A stretch of 64,000 nt of DNA from assembly GCF_932526225.1 (NCBI RefSeq), contig NC_064044.1:15873453-15937452 (forward strand), read 5' to 3'. A program made the translations under genes and the position numbers. This DNA comes from Nematostella vectensis (Eukaryota; Cnidaria; Anthozoa; Actiniaria; Edwardsiidae). The notes below the pieces were generated by a model. The model searched no databases, was not told where the DNA came from, and worked only from the letters and a program-made list of their open reading frames with translations. This document shows, in pieces, positions 36,401 to 44,960 of this stretch. Position 1 is the first letter of the stretch. Every line of letters begins with the position of its first letter.

Positions 36401-37424
36401 ATTATTGAAACCTTCAGACTAGAAATATTTAGCCCTTCAGACTAGAAATATCAAAGATGAAAATAAACTTAAAAAACAGCTGTGTAACACATTAATCCTT
36501 TGTATAAAAAAAACATAAATAAAATCTCTTCAGAAAATGTGTCGTGTCCATAATGTCAATAAAGTACAAGTAACGAAAACCGCATATTGTTATTACCGGT
36601 GACCGGTTTTACATGTTTAAGATAAAAGCGATAGTTTTTCTTGAAAAAAAAAAAACTATATTCCTTTTTACCTGTTTATCACATGACATGTAGATTGAAA
36701 ACTTAAGAGTGGCAAATTTGGCATGTTTATAAAAGAGCCACTGTGTTAGAATGGTGAGGTGAAATCCGATAGTTGACCTCACGAGACATCTTGACAAACT
36801 TGTAAAGCAAATTGGCGATTTGTTGGATAGCAACTACAGGGATAAACCAGCTACAGGTATGGATATTAACGGCATTTACATACGCGTTAAGAATCACTGG
36901 AATTAAAAATAAACCAGTTGAGATGAGTCGAATTCACCGCAAGCAGTGCGCCAATACGCGGAACTTGTGGCGAGGCAACTTGTGGAATAAAAACCAGGCA
37001 CCAAATCTGCATAAATAATGTCCCTTTACCAAACATAAGACTCTCCAGCACTTAAAATTCTTTCATAAACTGCGAGGATTTCTTTGATATGAAACAACAG
37101 CAAAATAAAGTATTTAGACGCGTATTTAGACGCTGTTTCAGCTATCTTGTTACTTCCCCTCGAAATATTACTGTTGCAAAACTTTTTCTCATGAAAAAAA
37201 AAATATATATATATATATCAGCAAGTAATGCAGGAATTGCTTACTATTTTCTCCCGACTCCGAAGAACTCCAAGTTTTCCAAATCGCACATGGAAGGGAG
37301 ATGCCACGAATGAGCCATCTTCTTGGCGAATAACAACCACATCGATCGCACCAGTCAGAGTGGCAGAGTTTATCTCGCTGTAAAATCCCCGTACGTTGGT
37401 TACAAGACGGCCCAAGTAATTCAT
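15303..37424 (-). CDS. LPIN: Lipin, phosphatidate phosphatase, complete, 21 coding exons
   Basis: Join (minus): 37424-37245, 35674-35498, 34471-34028, 32267-32031, 30485-30406, 29930-29823, 29305-29238, 28788-28695, 28039-27970, 27206-27165, 26811-26761, 24300-24013, 23455-23393, 23151-23066, 22774-22714, 21703-21632, 21162-21056, 20673-20562, 16166-16104, 15735-15695, 15498-15303. Total 2640 nt, about 879 residues plus stop; human lipin-1 is about 890. N-LIP covers residues 1 to about 110 and C-LIP about 605-850. The Mg-dependent HAD-type active site is DIDGT (656-660) and the coactivator-type LxxIL motif is LGQIL (667-671). Lipins dephosphorylate phosphatidate to diacylglycerol at the ER and can act in the nucleus. 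Between the LIP domains are Ser/Glu-rich linkers and the WDWGKLP and YLDDL motifs. All intron phases agree and no lesion is seen. Many introns are filled with minisatellites. Confidence 0.96.
15695..15735 (-). CDS. LPIN: Lipin exon 20 (residues 802-815)
   Basis: Acceptor TTTTTTGACAG, donor CTC|GTAAGT. Encodes [13 protein letters not shown], matching GELVQEHAKTNIS. 41 nt, phase 0 in and phase 2 out. Confidence 0.92.
16104..16166 (-). CDS. LPIN: Lipin exon 19 (residues 781-801)
   Basis: Acceptor CGTCAACAG, donor AAG|GTATAC. Encodes [20 protein letters not shown], matching DVYSYKQVGVSLNRIFTVNP. Confidence 0.96.
16280..20531. repeat. 26-bp minisatellite, about 163 copies, filling lipin intron 18
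   Basis: Unit core CATGAGGGATTGAACCAAGC with a CTCAGTG remainder. Common variants are ATTGTACC, GCGCATG, GGCGTG and 24-bp units with CAGTGATGAGG. The intron runs 20561-16167, so about 97% is array. Higher-order structure is present: a segment of about 1.37 kb (about 16.96-18.35 kb) is repeated almost exactly 1369 bp further on, and a GGTTAGCACATGAGGGATTT variant recurs exactly 260 bp (10 units) apart at 20025 and 20285. Confidence 0.96.
20562..20673 (-). CDS. LPIN: Lipin exon 18 (residues 743-780)
   Basis: Acceptor TCATGACAG, donor AAT|GTAAGT. Encodes [13 protein letters not shown], then [14 protein letters not shown], matching FPNTEPFYAAFGNR. The following intron is 4.4 kb of 26-bp repeat. 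Confidence 0.96.
21056..21162 (-). CDS. LPIN: Lipin exon 17 (residues 708-743)
   Basis: Acceptor ATTGTCCAG, donor ACAG|GTATAC. Encodes LTRDYLKSV and [13 protein letters not shown], matching MTRGYLHWV and LPQGPLLLSPSSL. Confidence 0.96.
21632..21703 (-). CDS. LPIN: Lipin exon 16 (residues 684-707)
   Basis: Acceptor ATTTTCACAG, donor CAG|GTAAAT. Encodes [16 protein letters not shown], matching QNGYKFLYCSARAIGM. Confidence 0.96.
22247..22703. repeat. 90-bp tandem repeat, about 5 copies, in lipin intron 15
   Basis: Units containing TTGGGTTAAGCTAGGGCTGT recur at exactly 90-bp steps (22291, 22381, 22471, 22561, 22651). The array starts about 10 nt from the exon 15 donor. Confidence 0.93.
22714..22774 (-). 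CDS. LPIN: Lipin exon 15, LxxIL motif (residues 663-683)
   Basis: Acceptor CCAATCTCAG, donor GTG|GTAAGT. Encodes [24 protein letters not shown] occupies the place of vertebrate LGHIL. Confidence 0.95.
22945..23035. repeat. 26-bp-type repeat, 3-4 copies, in lipin intron 14
   Basis: GCATGCAATGTCTAGTACAT is repeated twice, then decays. It lies about 30 nt from the exon 14 donor. Confidence 0.8.
23066..23151 (-). CDS. LPIN: Lipin exon 14, catalytic DIDGT (residues 635-663)
   Basis: Acceptor GGCACCAG, donor TAA|GTAAGT. Encodes [15 protein letters not shown] followed by the DxDGT catalytic motif (D656, D658). Both aspartates are intact. Confidence 0.97.
23393..23455 (-). CDS. LPIN: Lipin exon 13 (residues 614-634)
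   Basis: Acceptor CTCTTTCTCAG, donor CAA|GTGAGT. Encodes [18 protein letters not shown], matching KLKNGPNDVVFSVTTQYQ at the start of C-LIP. Confidence 0.96.
24013..24300 (-). CDS. LPIN: Lipin exon 12, acidic linker into C-LIP (residues 518-613)
   Basis: Acceptor CCATCTTTAG, donor CTG|GTATGT. Begins [11 protein letters not shown] (cf. SSSSDEERAAAK) and ends [12 protein letters not shown], matching YKKTLRLTSEQL at the C-LIP boundary. The middle is Ser/Thr/Asp/Glu-rich. Confidence 0.93.
24498..26771. repeat. 21-bp minisatellite, about 108 copies, filling lipin intron 11
   Basis: Plus-strand unit is CATCAATATACCGTACCTGG plus T, kept at 21 bp throughout. On the minus strand the unit is GATGACCAG|GTACGGTATATT, where the bar is the true exon 11 / intron 11 junction at 26761/26760. 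The array therefore starts inside the exon. Variants are GACTAG, GACCGG and GACGTA before the junction and CTAC after it. The array is 92% of the intron (26760-24301). Large open frames across it are a by-product of the period being a multiple of 3. Confidence 0.97.
26761..26811 (-). CDS. LPIN: Lipin exon 11, 17-residue exon (501-517)
   Basis: Acceptor TTCTTTTCCAG, donor CCAG|GTACGG. Encodes [16 protein letters not shown], matching GGRWWFSWRGR. An alternative acceptor (ATGTGCAG, exon start 26841) would add ten residues in frame. The exon end and donor are the unit of the 21-bp array downstream. Confidence 0.93.
26860..27178. repeat. 39-bp minisatellite, about 8 copies, filling lipin intron 10
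   Basis: Minus-strand unit contains CACATGCCTAGAAAG|GTAATTAC and CCCCTTACACATTACA. The first unit overlaps the last 14 or so bases of exon 10 and its donor (27165/27164). The last unit ends just short of the alternative acceptor at 26842. Intron 10 is 353 bp and nearly all array. Confidence 0.95.
27165..27206 (-). CDS. LPIN: Lipin exon 10, 14-residue exon (487-500)
   Basis: Acceptor TTCATAACAG, donor AAAG|GTGATT. Encodes [14 protein letters not shown], matching KATVESIMRDKMPKK. Its last 14 or so bases plus the donor are the seed of the 39-bp array that fills the following intron. Confidence 0.93.
27450..27900. repeat. 30-bp CAT/CAC-rich minisatellite in lipin intron 9
   Basis: Units such as CACCACCATTATCATCATCA with GTCACCACC are repeated about 10 times with imperfect ends. 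Open frames across it (Pro/Ser or Asp/Gly runs) are repeat artefacts. Confidence 0.92.
27970..28039 (-). CDS. LPIN: Lipin exon 9 (residues 463-486)
   Basis: Acceptor CACTTTATAG, donor CAG|GTGGGT. Encodes [19 protein letters not shown], matching KYYNWTTAAPLLLAMQAFQ. Confidence 0.95.
28695..28788 (-). CDS. LPIN: Lipin exon 8 (residues 432-463)
   Basis: Acceptor ATGTTTGCAG, donor ATAG|GTGAGC. Encodes [19 protein letters not shown], matching SYQQFVDNPAIIDDPNLVV. Confidence 0.95.
29238..29305 (-). CDS. LPIN: Lipin exon 7 (residues 409-432)
   Basis: Acceptor TTTTTTTCAG, donor CTAG|GTGAGT. Encodes [13 protein letters not shown], matching vertebrate SIAISLCGGLSD. Confidence 0.93.
29823..29930 (-). 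CDS. LPIN: Lipin exon 6 (residues 373-409)
   Basis: Acceptor TATCTGTAG, donor AA|GTTAGT. Ser/Glu-rich linker ([17 protein letters not shown]). Acceptor choice is set by the phase needed from exon 5. Confidence 0.82.
30406..30485 (-). CDS. LPIN: Lipin exon 5 (residues 347-373)
   Basis: Acceptor AATTCCCAG, donor CT|GTGAGT. Encodes [19 protein letters not shown], matching vertebrate GVYLDDLTDMDPEVAALYF. Confidence 0.95.
31515..31975. repeat. CAT/CAC/AAC-rich degenerate microsatellite in lipin intron 4
   Basis: Imperfect ATCATCACCAACACCACTAC-type units over 460 bp, starting about 55 nt from the exon 4 donor. Confidence 0.88.
32031..32267 (-). CDS. LPIN: Lipin exon 4 (residues 268-346)
   Basis: Acceptor CTATTTTAG, donor AAAG|GTGAGG. 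Contains [18 protein letters not shown] and [10 protein letters not shown], matching the vertebrate SPTPSPSGS...SDSELV...WLWGELPQ block. Confidence 0.93.
32547..32639 (-). CDS. LPIN: Possible lipin cassette exon (31 residues)
   Basis: Acceptor TCCTTGCAG, donor AAT|GTATGG, 93 nt with phase 0 at both ends, encoding a Ser/Asp-rich peptide (ILSDSDSSN at its end). It would fit in frame between exons 3 and 4. The donor lacks the usual AG and there is no homology support, so it is left out of the main join. Confidence 0.3.
32691..33757. repeat. 32-bp minisatellite, about 33 copies, in lipin intron 3
   Basis: Unit core TTACTTATGTGCTTATACCC plus TTACGTATATAC. Very homogeneous, with occasional ACTAATGTG and TTACATAT variants and two shortened units. 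The near end is about 50 nt from the candidate cassette exon acceptor (32639). Confidence 0.96.
34028..34471 (-). CDS. LPIN: Lipin exon 3, acidic low-complexity linker (residues 120-267)
   Basis: Acceptor AAATTTGCAG, donor ATG|GTATGA. Rich in Glu, Lys, Asp, Ser and Thr ([18 protein letters not shown]), poorly conserved. It is assigned by position, continuous open frame and phase 0/0. Confidence 0.8.
35498..35674 (-). CDS. LPIN: Lipin exon 2, end of N-LIP (residues 61-119)
   Basis: Acceptor TTACTAG, donor AAG|GTTTGT. Encodes VDIEVNG and [15 protein letters not shown], the second half of N-LIP, then MATSPIPP as in vertebrate lipins. Confidence 0.95.
37245..37424 (-). CDS. LPIN: Lipin exon 1, N-LIP start (residues 1-60)
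   Basis: Starts [11 protein letters not shown] and contains [13 protein letters not shown] and the N-LIP signature [18 protein letters not shown]. Donor AAAATA|GTAAGC, phase 0. The start codon matches the conserved lipin start (MNYVG in vertebrates). Confidence 0.96.
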
Positions 37425-37535
37425 CCTAAATCAAAAAGGCTGTTTATATGTGTCCTAGACTTTCACATAGTTTGCCTTCTCCAATTGCAAAAAAATCGTA
37501 ATCTGTTTGCAGCAAACGCGTGAGGTCGTTTCTCT

Positions 37536-37547
37536 TCGCCATTTTGA
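37536..37547 (-). promoter_or_regulatory. YY1-like motif upstream of the lipin start
   Basis: Minus-strand CAAAATGGCGAAGAG, containing the AANATGGCG core, about 112 nt upstream of the lipin ATG. YY1-type motifs are commonly found at TATA-less animal promoters. Function is inferred. Confidence 0.35.
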
Positions 37548-38915
37548 CTTTAATGATAACACTCAGGGGGGTGGGCTAGGGGGAATGAACCTTTGCTAGG
37601 TAGCCAGGCAAATCTTCTTATGATAAGCACAGGTTTCCCACCCGCGTCAGTATTTTTAGAGTTAAATGAATTAAAAAATCTAAAGATTTTTAGAAAATTT
37701 GAGGATTCTAAGAAAAGTTTTTAGAGTTTTAGGAATTTTAGGTAAAATTCCAACCAAATACTGCCGATTTTCGATAGAAATGTGATTCATTCCACTGAAC
37801 CGATCGTCAAACGTTGTCTAACAACCTTGCTTGGGACTCTAGCCACGATGGCTGGGATCAACAGGAATCAACAGCATGATGCGCTGAAGGACTATATCGA
37901 GGCGGCCTTGATTATTAGGGTTTATACTCGTTAACTTTTGGGACCATGTTAAGTTGCGAGTTAGTTGCGGATTGTTCGTTTTGCAATTGTTGTATATGTT
38001 ACCACAAGTTAGAAGTCAGTATTTAGAAGTTAGTTTGGTTTGTAATATATAGATTTAGGCACTACCTAAAAGCGGAGCCAGCCTTATTACCATATTTTCA
38101 TATGGAGAATCTTTGGGCAGTTTAGGGGTATGACCCCTGAAGAAAAGAATTTCTTTTGAGGATAAAAAAAAAAAAAAGATACATAATAATAACATCTGCT
38201 CAGGAGTTCCCCAAACAAACACCAAGGTTTTTAAAACTCAACGAAGGCACAAAAAATGTTTTATTTCTTTTATAAAATCATTTTCACAACAGCGCGTCAT
38301 TCGAGTGTCCATTCCAGTGCACGTCAGCGCGCGCGCAGAAAACTGTTTGAAAAACTGGCTTCAAATTCCAACAAAAGACCATGATGCATCTTGAATGAAC
38401 TCCAAATTCACCGTCTCCCCGATGTCTTTCCGTTCAATTATTTATATAACATCTAGATAACTAAACATTAGATAACTTAACAGATAACAGGACACCACCC
38501 CATGAGTAGCATTGTGATCATGAGCCTTGAAGAGCAGCTAAAATGGTAAAAACAGGAAGCGAACGAGGTAAAGAAGTGCTGAGGGAAAAAATTTGTTGTG
38601 AAATTGTACTAGCTCGTGGTGACCATTATCAAATATGGCGCGACGAACCATGTATGGATGCTATGATTGACAAGCTCGCGCAATCTAAAAATAGCTTTCA
38701 TGGACGACATCATGGGCCACGGGGATTCGTTCTCTTATATCATGGTCTCTTGATTCGAACCAATATTTATTTTTTAGTTTTTTTCAACATTGGTTTTAAC
38801 TTTTCACAAATATTTTTTTAAACTTATTTTCCTATTCATTTTTTCACCTTTTTTTAAAATTTTTTCTTATAGATTTTTTCAACTTTTCTTACTAGAAGTT
38901 TTTATTTTTTCATAC

Positions 38916-38916
<1 letters not shown>
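37548..38916. other. Intergenic, no gene recognised
   Basis: Contains TTTTTAGA-rich sequence (37650-37760) similar in style to 43540-43620, an A-rich tract near 38163-38178, and T-rich sequence at 38760-38915 bordering the LINE tail. Short open frames (for example 38543-38821) show no family features. Confidence 0.4.

Positions 38917-38983
<67 letters not shown>
38917..38983. repeat. (AAT)n, LINE 3' tail
   Basis: About 22 AAT repeats, the trinucleotide tail at the 3' end of the minus-strand LINE. Confidence 0.93.
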
Positions 38984-38984
<1 letters not shown>

Positions 38985-39121
38985 TTTATTATTTATATAG
39001 CGCAAAATTCATTATCTATATGATCTAATGCGCTTTACAACAACTAAAAATTATATATGTGATAAAACTAAGCTAAAACTACTAACTATACTATACTAAC
39101 TATACTAAAATGATATATTAT

Positions 39122-39461
39122 CTAAAAATATGCCAAATTAAATAAATGAGTCTTTAAAAATTTCTTGAAAGTTAAAATACATGTCGCTGCCCTAACGTGT
39201 TGTGGTAGTGAGTTCCATACCACTGGGGCCGCAACCTGGAAGGCACGGTCCCCAGTGGTTTTTCCTGTCCTAATTCTAGACCTTTCTAAGATATTACTAT
39301 TTGTTGATCTAAGATTGTAATTCGACTGCCTAGCCTTTATTAGGTCGCTGAGGTAAGCGGGAGCAATGCCATGTAATGCTTGTAATAACAGCTATTTTAA
39401 AAGTAATCCTAAAGTTAACAGGTAGCCAGTGGAGATCTAACATAACAGGTGTAATATGAGA
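39122..39461 (-). pseudogene. LINE ORF2 part 3: C-terminal tail, frameshifted
   Basis: After the TAA the frame goes on (SHITPVMLDLHWLPV), then shifts at about 39380-39400 into a frame with ALHGIAPAYLSDLIKARQ and GDRAFQVAAPVVWNSLP, the standard CR1-type C-terminus, with a natural stop at 39122-39124. Confidence 0.85.
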
Positions 39462-40304
39462 TTAGCGTGGCGTGTTCGATATTAATCTTGCTGCTGCATT
39501 TTGAGCGCGCTGAAGTCTGTTGATTTGTATTGCAGGAAGGCCATATAAAAGCGAATTACAATAGTCTAATCTACTTATCACCAGAGCCTGTACTAGAGTC
39601 TTAGCTGCATCTTTGGATAAAAATTTACGTATACGTCTAATATTAAAAATAAAATAAAAAGCAGACTGACATGTCTTGGTAATGTGTTGTTCAAATTTAA
39701 AATTACAGTCAAACCAAAAACCAAGGTTTCTAGCTTCGCCTACAGGTGGCACAGCAGTCTCGGCTACTAGAAGACTGTTAGTCCCTACTTTTTCCAGCTG
39801 CTGGCGCGTTCCAATGAGCATGAACTCAGTCTTGTCCTCGTTGATCTTGAGCTTGTCCGCGACCATCCACGACCTCACCGCCCTGATGCATCGCTCCATG
39901 GCACACCTGGCCTCTGTCTCACCGACAGAGCTGTCAGCTTTGAATGAGAGGTACGGCTGGGTGTCGTCAGCGTATGCATGTGCGTGAGGCAGATGGAATT
40001 TGATGACCTCAAACAACTTGCTTGCATAAATGGAGAAGAGGAGAGGACCGAGGCAGGATCCTAGAGGTACACCAAATGATAAACTGCATCTGTCAGACTG
40101 TTTTCCATCAACAACAAAACGTTGTGCCCGATCAGTCAGATATGATGTTAGCCATCTTAGAGCATCGCCAGCAACGCCAAATGATGTGTTAAGGCGTTGG
40201 AGAAGTATGCAGTGATCGATAGTGTCGAATGCCGCGCTCAAATCTAGCAGCACCAAAAGGGTCACGTGCTGGCTGTTCATGTTGATCATCATGTCATTTG
40301 CAAT
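39462..40304 (-). pseudogene. LINE ORF2 part 2: reverse transcriptase core
   Basis: Continues in the same frame after the TAG. LLVLLDLSAAFDTIDH is the first catalytic Asp block, GVPLGSCLGPLLFS the fingers/palm motif, and AYADDTQPYLSF the active site. Ends DYCNSLLYGLP and RLQRAQNAAARL, then an in-frame TAA. Confidence 0.9.
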
Positions 40305-42482
40305 CTATAAAAGAGTTGTCTCCGTGCTGTACGATTTCCTATAAGCCGATTGTAGCTCAGGTAGGAGAACATTTTCCGTGACGTGGGCGTAAAGTTGATT
40401 AAATACCGCCCTCTCCGTGATCTTGGAAGTAAACTGCAAATTACTGACTGGACGTACATTGTTATTTCCGGTGTCCTTAGTACCTTTTTTAAGTAAGGGA
40501 GTTACAGCGGCTTCCTTCCAGTCAGCAGGGAAATGACCAGTAGACAGAGATGAGTTTACCATATTAGTTATGGCAGGGAGAAGAACTTCAAGAGAGTCGT
40601 AGACCAGACAAATCGGCATAGGATCAAGAATACACGTTTTCTTCGCTGACCCGCTCATCAAGTCGTTCACATCAGATTCACTCAAGGTGTTAAAATGGGT
40701 GAGTGTTCTGTTTTCGCTTGACCATGGCCTGTCCGGGGGGACGAGCTCCACGTCTTGTGAGGACAGACTAGTAGCGTCTATGTCAGCTCGGATGGTATTT
40801 ATCTTGCGTACAAAGTATCTCCCAATATCATTCGCTAGTACGGTCTTATTAGCATGCTCAGGAAAGCGAAGTCCTGTATTCCCACCCAGAAGCTTGCTTG
40901 CAGCATCGAAGAGCTTTTTCTGGTCGGAGCTATTCTCAGCGACGAATTGAGTGTAGTACTCGTCTGTCGCTTTGTTCATTGCATTGGTGACGTGATTTCT
41001 TTTCTTTTTGAAATCAGCGAGGTCGCTAGGCAGTTTAGACTTCCTCCATTTCCTCTCCGCTTTCCTGCGAGCACGCTTAGCTTGATCGATCTCATCATTG
41101 TACCAGGGCACCACTGGGCGAGTAACCCGAGTCCGTGTCTTATTGGGTGCATGTCGGTTTAGTAATTTTGCAAGGGTGTTGTTATACTCTTTTACATATA
41201 TATCAAGCTCATTCGCAGTTGATGGCGAGTCTTTAGTGCACAGGGGGGATTGCAGCATTTCAGCTTTCAGCTGCTCCAAATCAATAGACTTAAGCTTCCG
41301 GTAGTTGATGGTATTGACGAGAAGACCAGGTCTAGGTAGACCTAGACGAAATCGTACTACAGCGTGATCAGATAAAAAATGATCAACAACTGGTGCGCCG
41401 GTGACTAAACTCTCGGACATACGTGTTATAGCGAGATCGAGAATATGCCCGTCTTGGTGCGTCGGCTGGTCTACATGTTGCACTAGACCCAAGGCTCTTA
41501 GTGTTTCCAACAATGTTTGGGCATCAGGATCGTTCGACTCGTCGACATGTATATTAAAGTCACCGGTTATAAGTAGGTTTTCTTTGCATAACAACAGGCT
41601 CTCTAAGTATTCAGGGAACTCCGAGAGGAAGACGCTTGTCGGGACACGATGAGCCTCTGAGTAGGGTGGTCTGTATATAACAATAACCCGCAGGTTATAG
41701 GAGGATGACTTCACAAGTAATTCTGAGAACTCAAACGACTCACGCGAACTAATGCCAGACTTAACCGTAGACACGTCAAGTGAGTCTCGGTACAGTAGTC
41801 CAGTAGCGCCACCACGTCGGTTTGGCCTTGATTGTAAGACGCAACTATAACCTTGCGGGCACAACTCCGTCTTCACGGCCAAGTCACTTGGCGACAACCA
41901 ATGTTCCGTTAGAGCCATTAAATCCACGCTGTGATCACATATGTAATCATTGATCACGGTTGTTTTGTTCCGAGCATTGATGTGGCAGAACACCATCTGC
42001 TTATGTGGCTTTATGTCACCAGGAACGCGATTTATTTTGATTAGATTGTTAGTGTCCCGCCAGATGCACTGCTGCTTTGCAAACCGTTGAGCTGTTTGCG
42101 AGGGAGTAGTTAATGGAATGTGACTCGTGTTAACTCGTCCGGTAGTGTGACTCCATTGTCTATTGGTAGTATTCTTTAGGGAGCCGTCATCGTGTCCCAA
42201 AGGACCTGGGTTGAGCTTAAACACGAGATCGCCCTCAAGCTGCACGCGGAACGTAGCGGTAGTGTTGGGGTAGTACAAGCATGGCCGGCTACACCTCTTT
42301 GCACGTGAGAAGCCAAACATCGCAAACTTCCAGCGCGAAGATGTAAATTCGGTGCCAACCAGGTTGATCCCGAACGAAAAATTGCTCTGAACGCAGAAGA
42401 AACCCGTCCCAACTGACCAATTCCGCGCTCCGACGATTGTCAGAAACAGCAACAGAGTGCTTGTAGACAGAAATAAGGCCAC
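40305..42482 (-). pseudogene. LINE ORF2 part 1: endonuclease and RT N-terminus
   Basis: 725 codons open. EEP-type endonuclease signatures: HINARNKT, LTEHWL, VIVIYRPPY, LLITGDFNIHVD, and the catalytic SDHAVV. The RT beginning (PVSNLQFTSKITERAVFNQL, QSAYRKSYSTET) follows. The frame is cut by a TAG at 40305-40307, after which the same frame continues. The ATG at 42482 may not be the true start. Upstream residues resemble the usual leader before LNPGP. Confidence 0.85.
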
Positions 42483-42562
42483 AGTGACTCGCAGGCTGAG
42501 TAAAATTGAGAAAAATGCGGAGCTTCAAGAAATACGTCCGCCACGGTCGGAGGCACGCTGTA

Positions 42563-44689
42563 CCTACTACTAGTTTTTTATACATTTTTTTCTTACTAGA
42601 TTTTATCCCGTAATTTGTTCTTACTAGAATTTTCAAATATTTTTTTGTAATTTGTTTATTTTTTTTCGCATTTTCATTTAGTTTTATTTTTTTCCTTAGA
42701 TTTTTACTTCTTGAATATTTTTTCTCCGATTTTTTTTTTAATTTCTAAAATTTTTTCTCCGCTTTTTTTATGTTTGAGAAATGCTATAACGATGGGCCAC
42801 CATAGTGGTTCATCTATTTGGACTTATTTTGCTATTTCCTATTTACCTGGGACACCTTTTATCCCGAAGAATAATATTTTTTAGTGTTAAAAGGTAAAAG
42901 ATCGTGGGGATTCACAGGGTTTTTGACTGATGATGCACGAATTCCCCTTGCACGATTTTATATGCCGTGTCAACCAAAAAAGTCGAAGTCGAGCCGAAGA
43001 TATTCCTAGCTTGTAAAAGTACAAAGCAGTTCCTTAGACAGAAATATCCTTCAAATTCTCATTTTCATACGGCCATTTGACTGGCTAATCAGTTGCATTT
43101 ACTCAAAAATACTATTTCTTGTCAATTCGTTTCTGCAATCATGCATTCCGCAATTCGTTCGTCCAAAGTCAGAGAATAGGCTTAATTCCCCCCCCCCCCC
43201 GTCTTTTTCAAGTCCCCCCGTTTCTTGCTGGAACTAGTCTCTCATTGGTTTAGAGCGATCAATCAATTAGCTGACCTGGTCGCATGTGCCGGTCACGTGA
43301 GTGGTACAGCTGTCAGCATGTGACATGACTTCATGACCACAATTTTTGAGTCGCCTAGTTAATGACCAATTTCTAAACCTATGGGCTCCGCTAAAACATG
43401 TGTGAATTGTGGAAAGTAATTTCATTTCTTGTGATGCGAATAATGCTGAATTGCGCATTTTTGCCTATACAATGAATGAAAAAAACCCAAGATAAAGATA
43501 TATTTTTTTATAATTAAGGGAGGAATGACAAATAAAAGGATAACAAAATTCGAGATTTTTAGGGGAGAAATCGGAATTTTTAGAGACAAATTCAGGATTT
43601 TTAGACATTTTTTGGAGAAACTCCGGAAAGAATTTAATACCATTTTTTGGGAGTTATGTATCCAGGACAAGACATGTGACTTTTTGGGTGTCAAACTTGC
43701 GCACGCTCCGACATCTGAAGCTAGGCCTTTCCAGATTGTGCTCGGCACTATTTTAGCGCAATTTGGGTTTGGGAGCACTATTTTGATCAGAGAGCACTTT
43801 TTGGGTAAACAAGTCAACTTCTAGCTTTTTTAACCCAAGTTACTAGATTTTGTTGTCTTATATAGACATTTCTAGTTTCGTAAACTACAAATAATATTAT
43901 CTCAACTAGGCTAAGACTGTAAGACTGGTGATTTCGACATTTTTTAGCCTGTGGAGTTCAGCTCTAAAGCAGCTCTAAAGAACTACATAGAGGCATCTGT
44001 GATGGTGAGATACAATCGCAACCAGAGAAAGCTCTAAATGAGTTATTATTAGCTACTAATATTTTAATTTGAAAGCACTACATTGCTTGCAAATTGGAAA
44101 CCACGTTTTCTTGTTTTATATCTATTGTAATTATTTCTCGTTAGGAGATTGTTATAATTAAGGTCTGTCATAAGGTTTGACATTATTGGCATTGGTGATG
44201 TTTGTGAATGAACATTGTTTTTAGTAGTATCCAAATAACAAAGGTTAACACACACAAAAGAGAACAAAGTCATTTATAATATTCAGTTAGAAGTTGTTAT
44301 ACACTAAAGTGTGATTTACCCGTTCATGGACAACAATATAACTCTAATGCATTTAATAAAAGCAATATTCTTTCTTTTCTTCAATTTTTAATTGGAACAC
44401 AACTTATCTCTAATTGTTTTAAAAGTAAACGGTAATTTTCTTTTCGCCAATGAGCGCTATCTGAGCACTATTTTGATTTTGGAGCACTTTTTAAGCACTC
44501 TTTGGGTGTTTTTGGGAGCACTTTTCTGGCTTTTTGGGAGCACTATCTGGAAACGCCTATCTGAAGCGCGCGCACCCCTTTTAGTAGTGGGATATTCCTT
44601 ATTAAGAAATCTTCAAATACAATGTTTTTTATACCAACGACTGTGCACCCCCCCCCCCCCCCCTCAGCCAATCCTGGTTATATGACTGT
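42563..44689. other. Intergenic with dispersed-repeat sequence, no gene recognised
   Basis: T-rich TTTTTCTTACTAGATTTT motifs (42575-42720), a C run (43188-43200), and segments around 43730-43810 and 44450-44550 sharing GAGCACTATTTTGAT...GAGCACTTTTT, probably two copies of one decayed repeat. A further C run is at 44648-44662. Confidence 0.45.
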
Positions 44690-44960
44690 TGAGTTGCCAC
44701 TCTTGATGTCACGTGATTAGGGCAAGTCGCCTATTATTATCTTCCGGTTATATGCCTGCTTGAAGTTGCCACTCTTGATGTCACGTGATTAGGGCAAGTC
44801 GCCTATTATTATCTTCCGGTTATATGCCTGCTTGAAGTTGCCACTCTTGATGTCACGTGATTAGGGCAAGTCGCCTATTATTATCTTCCTGGTTATATGT
44901 CTACTTGAAGTTGCCACTCTTGATGTCACGTGATTAGAGCTGGTCGCCTATTATTATCTA
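44690..44960. repeat. 72-bp tandem repeat, about 4 copies, carrying TCACGTGA
   Basis: Units with GTTGCCACTCTTGATGTCAC, GTGATTAGGGCAAGTCGCC and TATTATTATCTTCCGGTTAT recur at 44694, 44766, 44838 and 44911. Related single copies lie at 60968 and 63198. Confidence 0.92.

Larger units (their letters stand above)
38917..42562 (-). mobile_element. CR1-like non-LTR retrotransposon (LINE), nearly full ORF2, inactivated
   Basis: Minus-strand order: apurinic endonuclease, reverse transcriptase with YADDTQ, C-terminal RT tail, a short 3' UTR ending GCGCTATATAAATAATAAAA, and a (TTA)n tail (38917-38983, plus-strand AAT). The trinucleotide tail and EN-RT order are typical of the CR1/L2 group. Lesions are an in-frame TAG (40305-40307), an in-frame TAA (39462-39464) and a frameshift near 39380-39400. 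The 5' limit (about 42562) and target-site duplication are unclear because both flanks are T-rich. Confidence 0.9.

Noticed and set aside
39462-42482. Host gene interpretation of the long minus-strand frame
   Set aside because: Endonuclease and reverse transcriptase motifs plus the trinucleotide tail identify a LINE.
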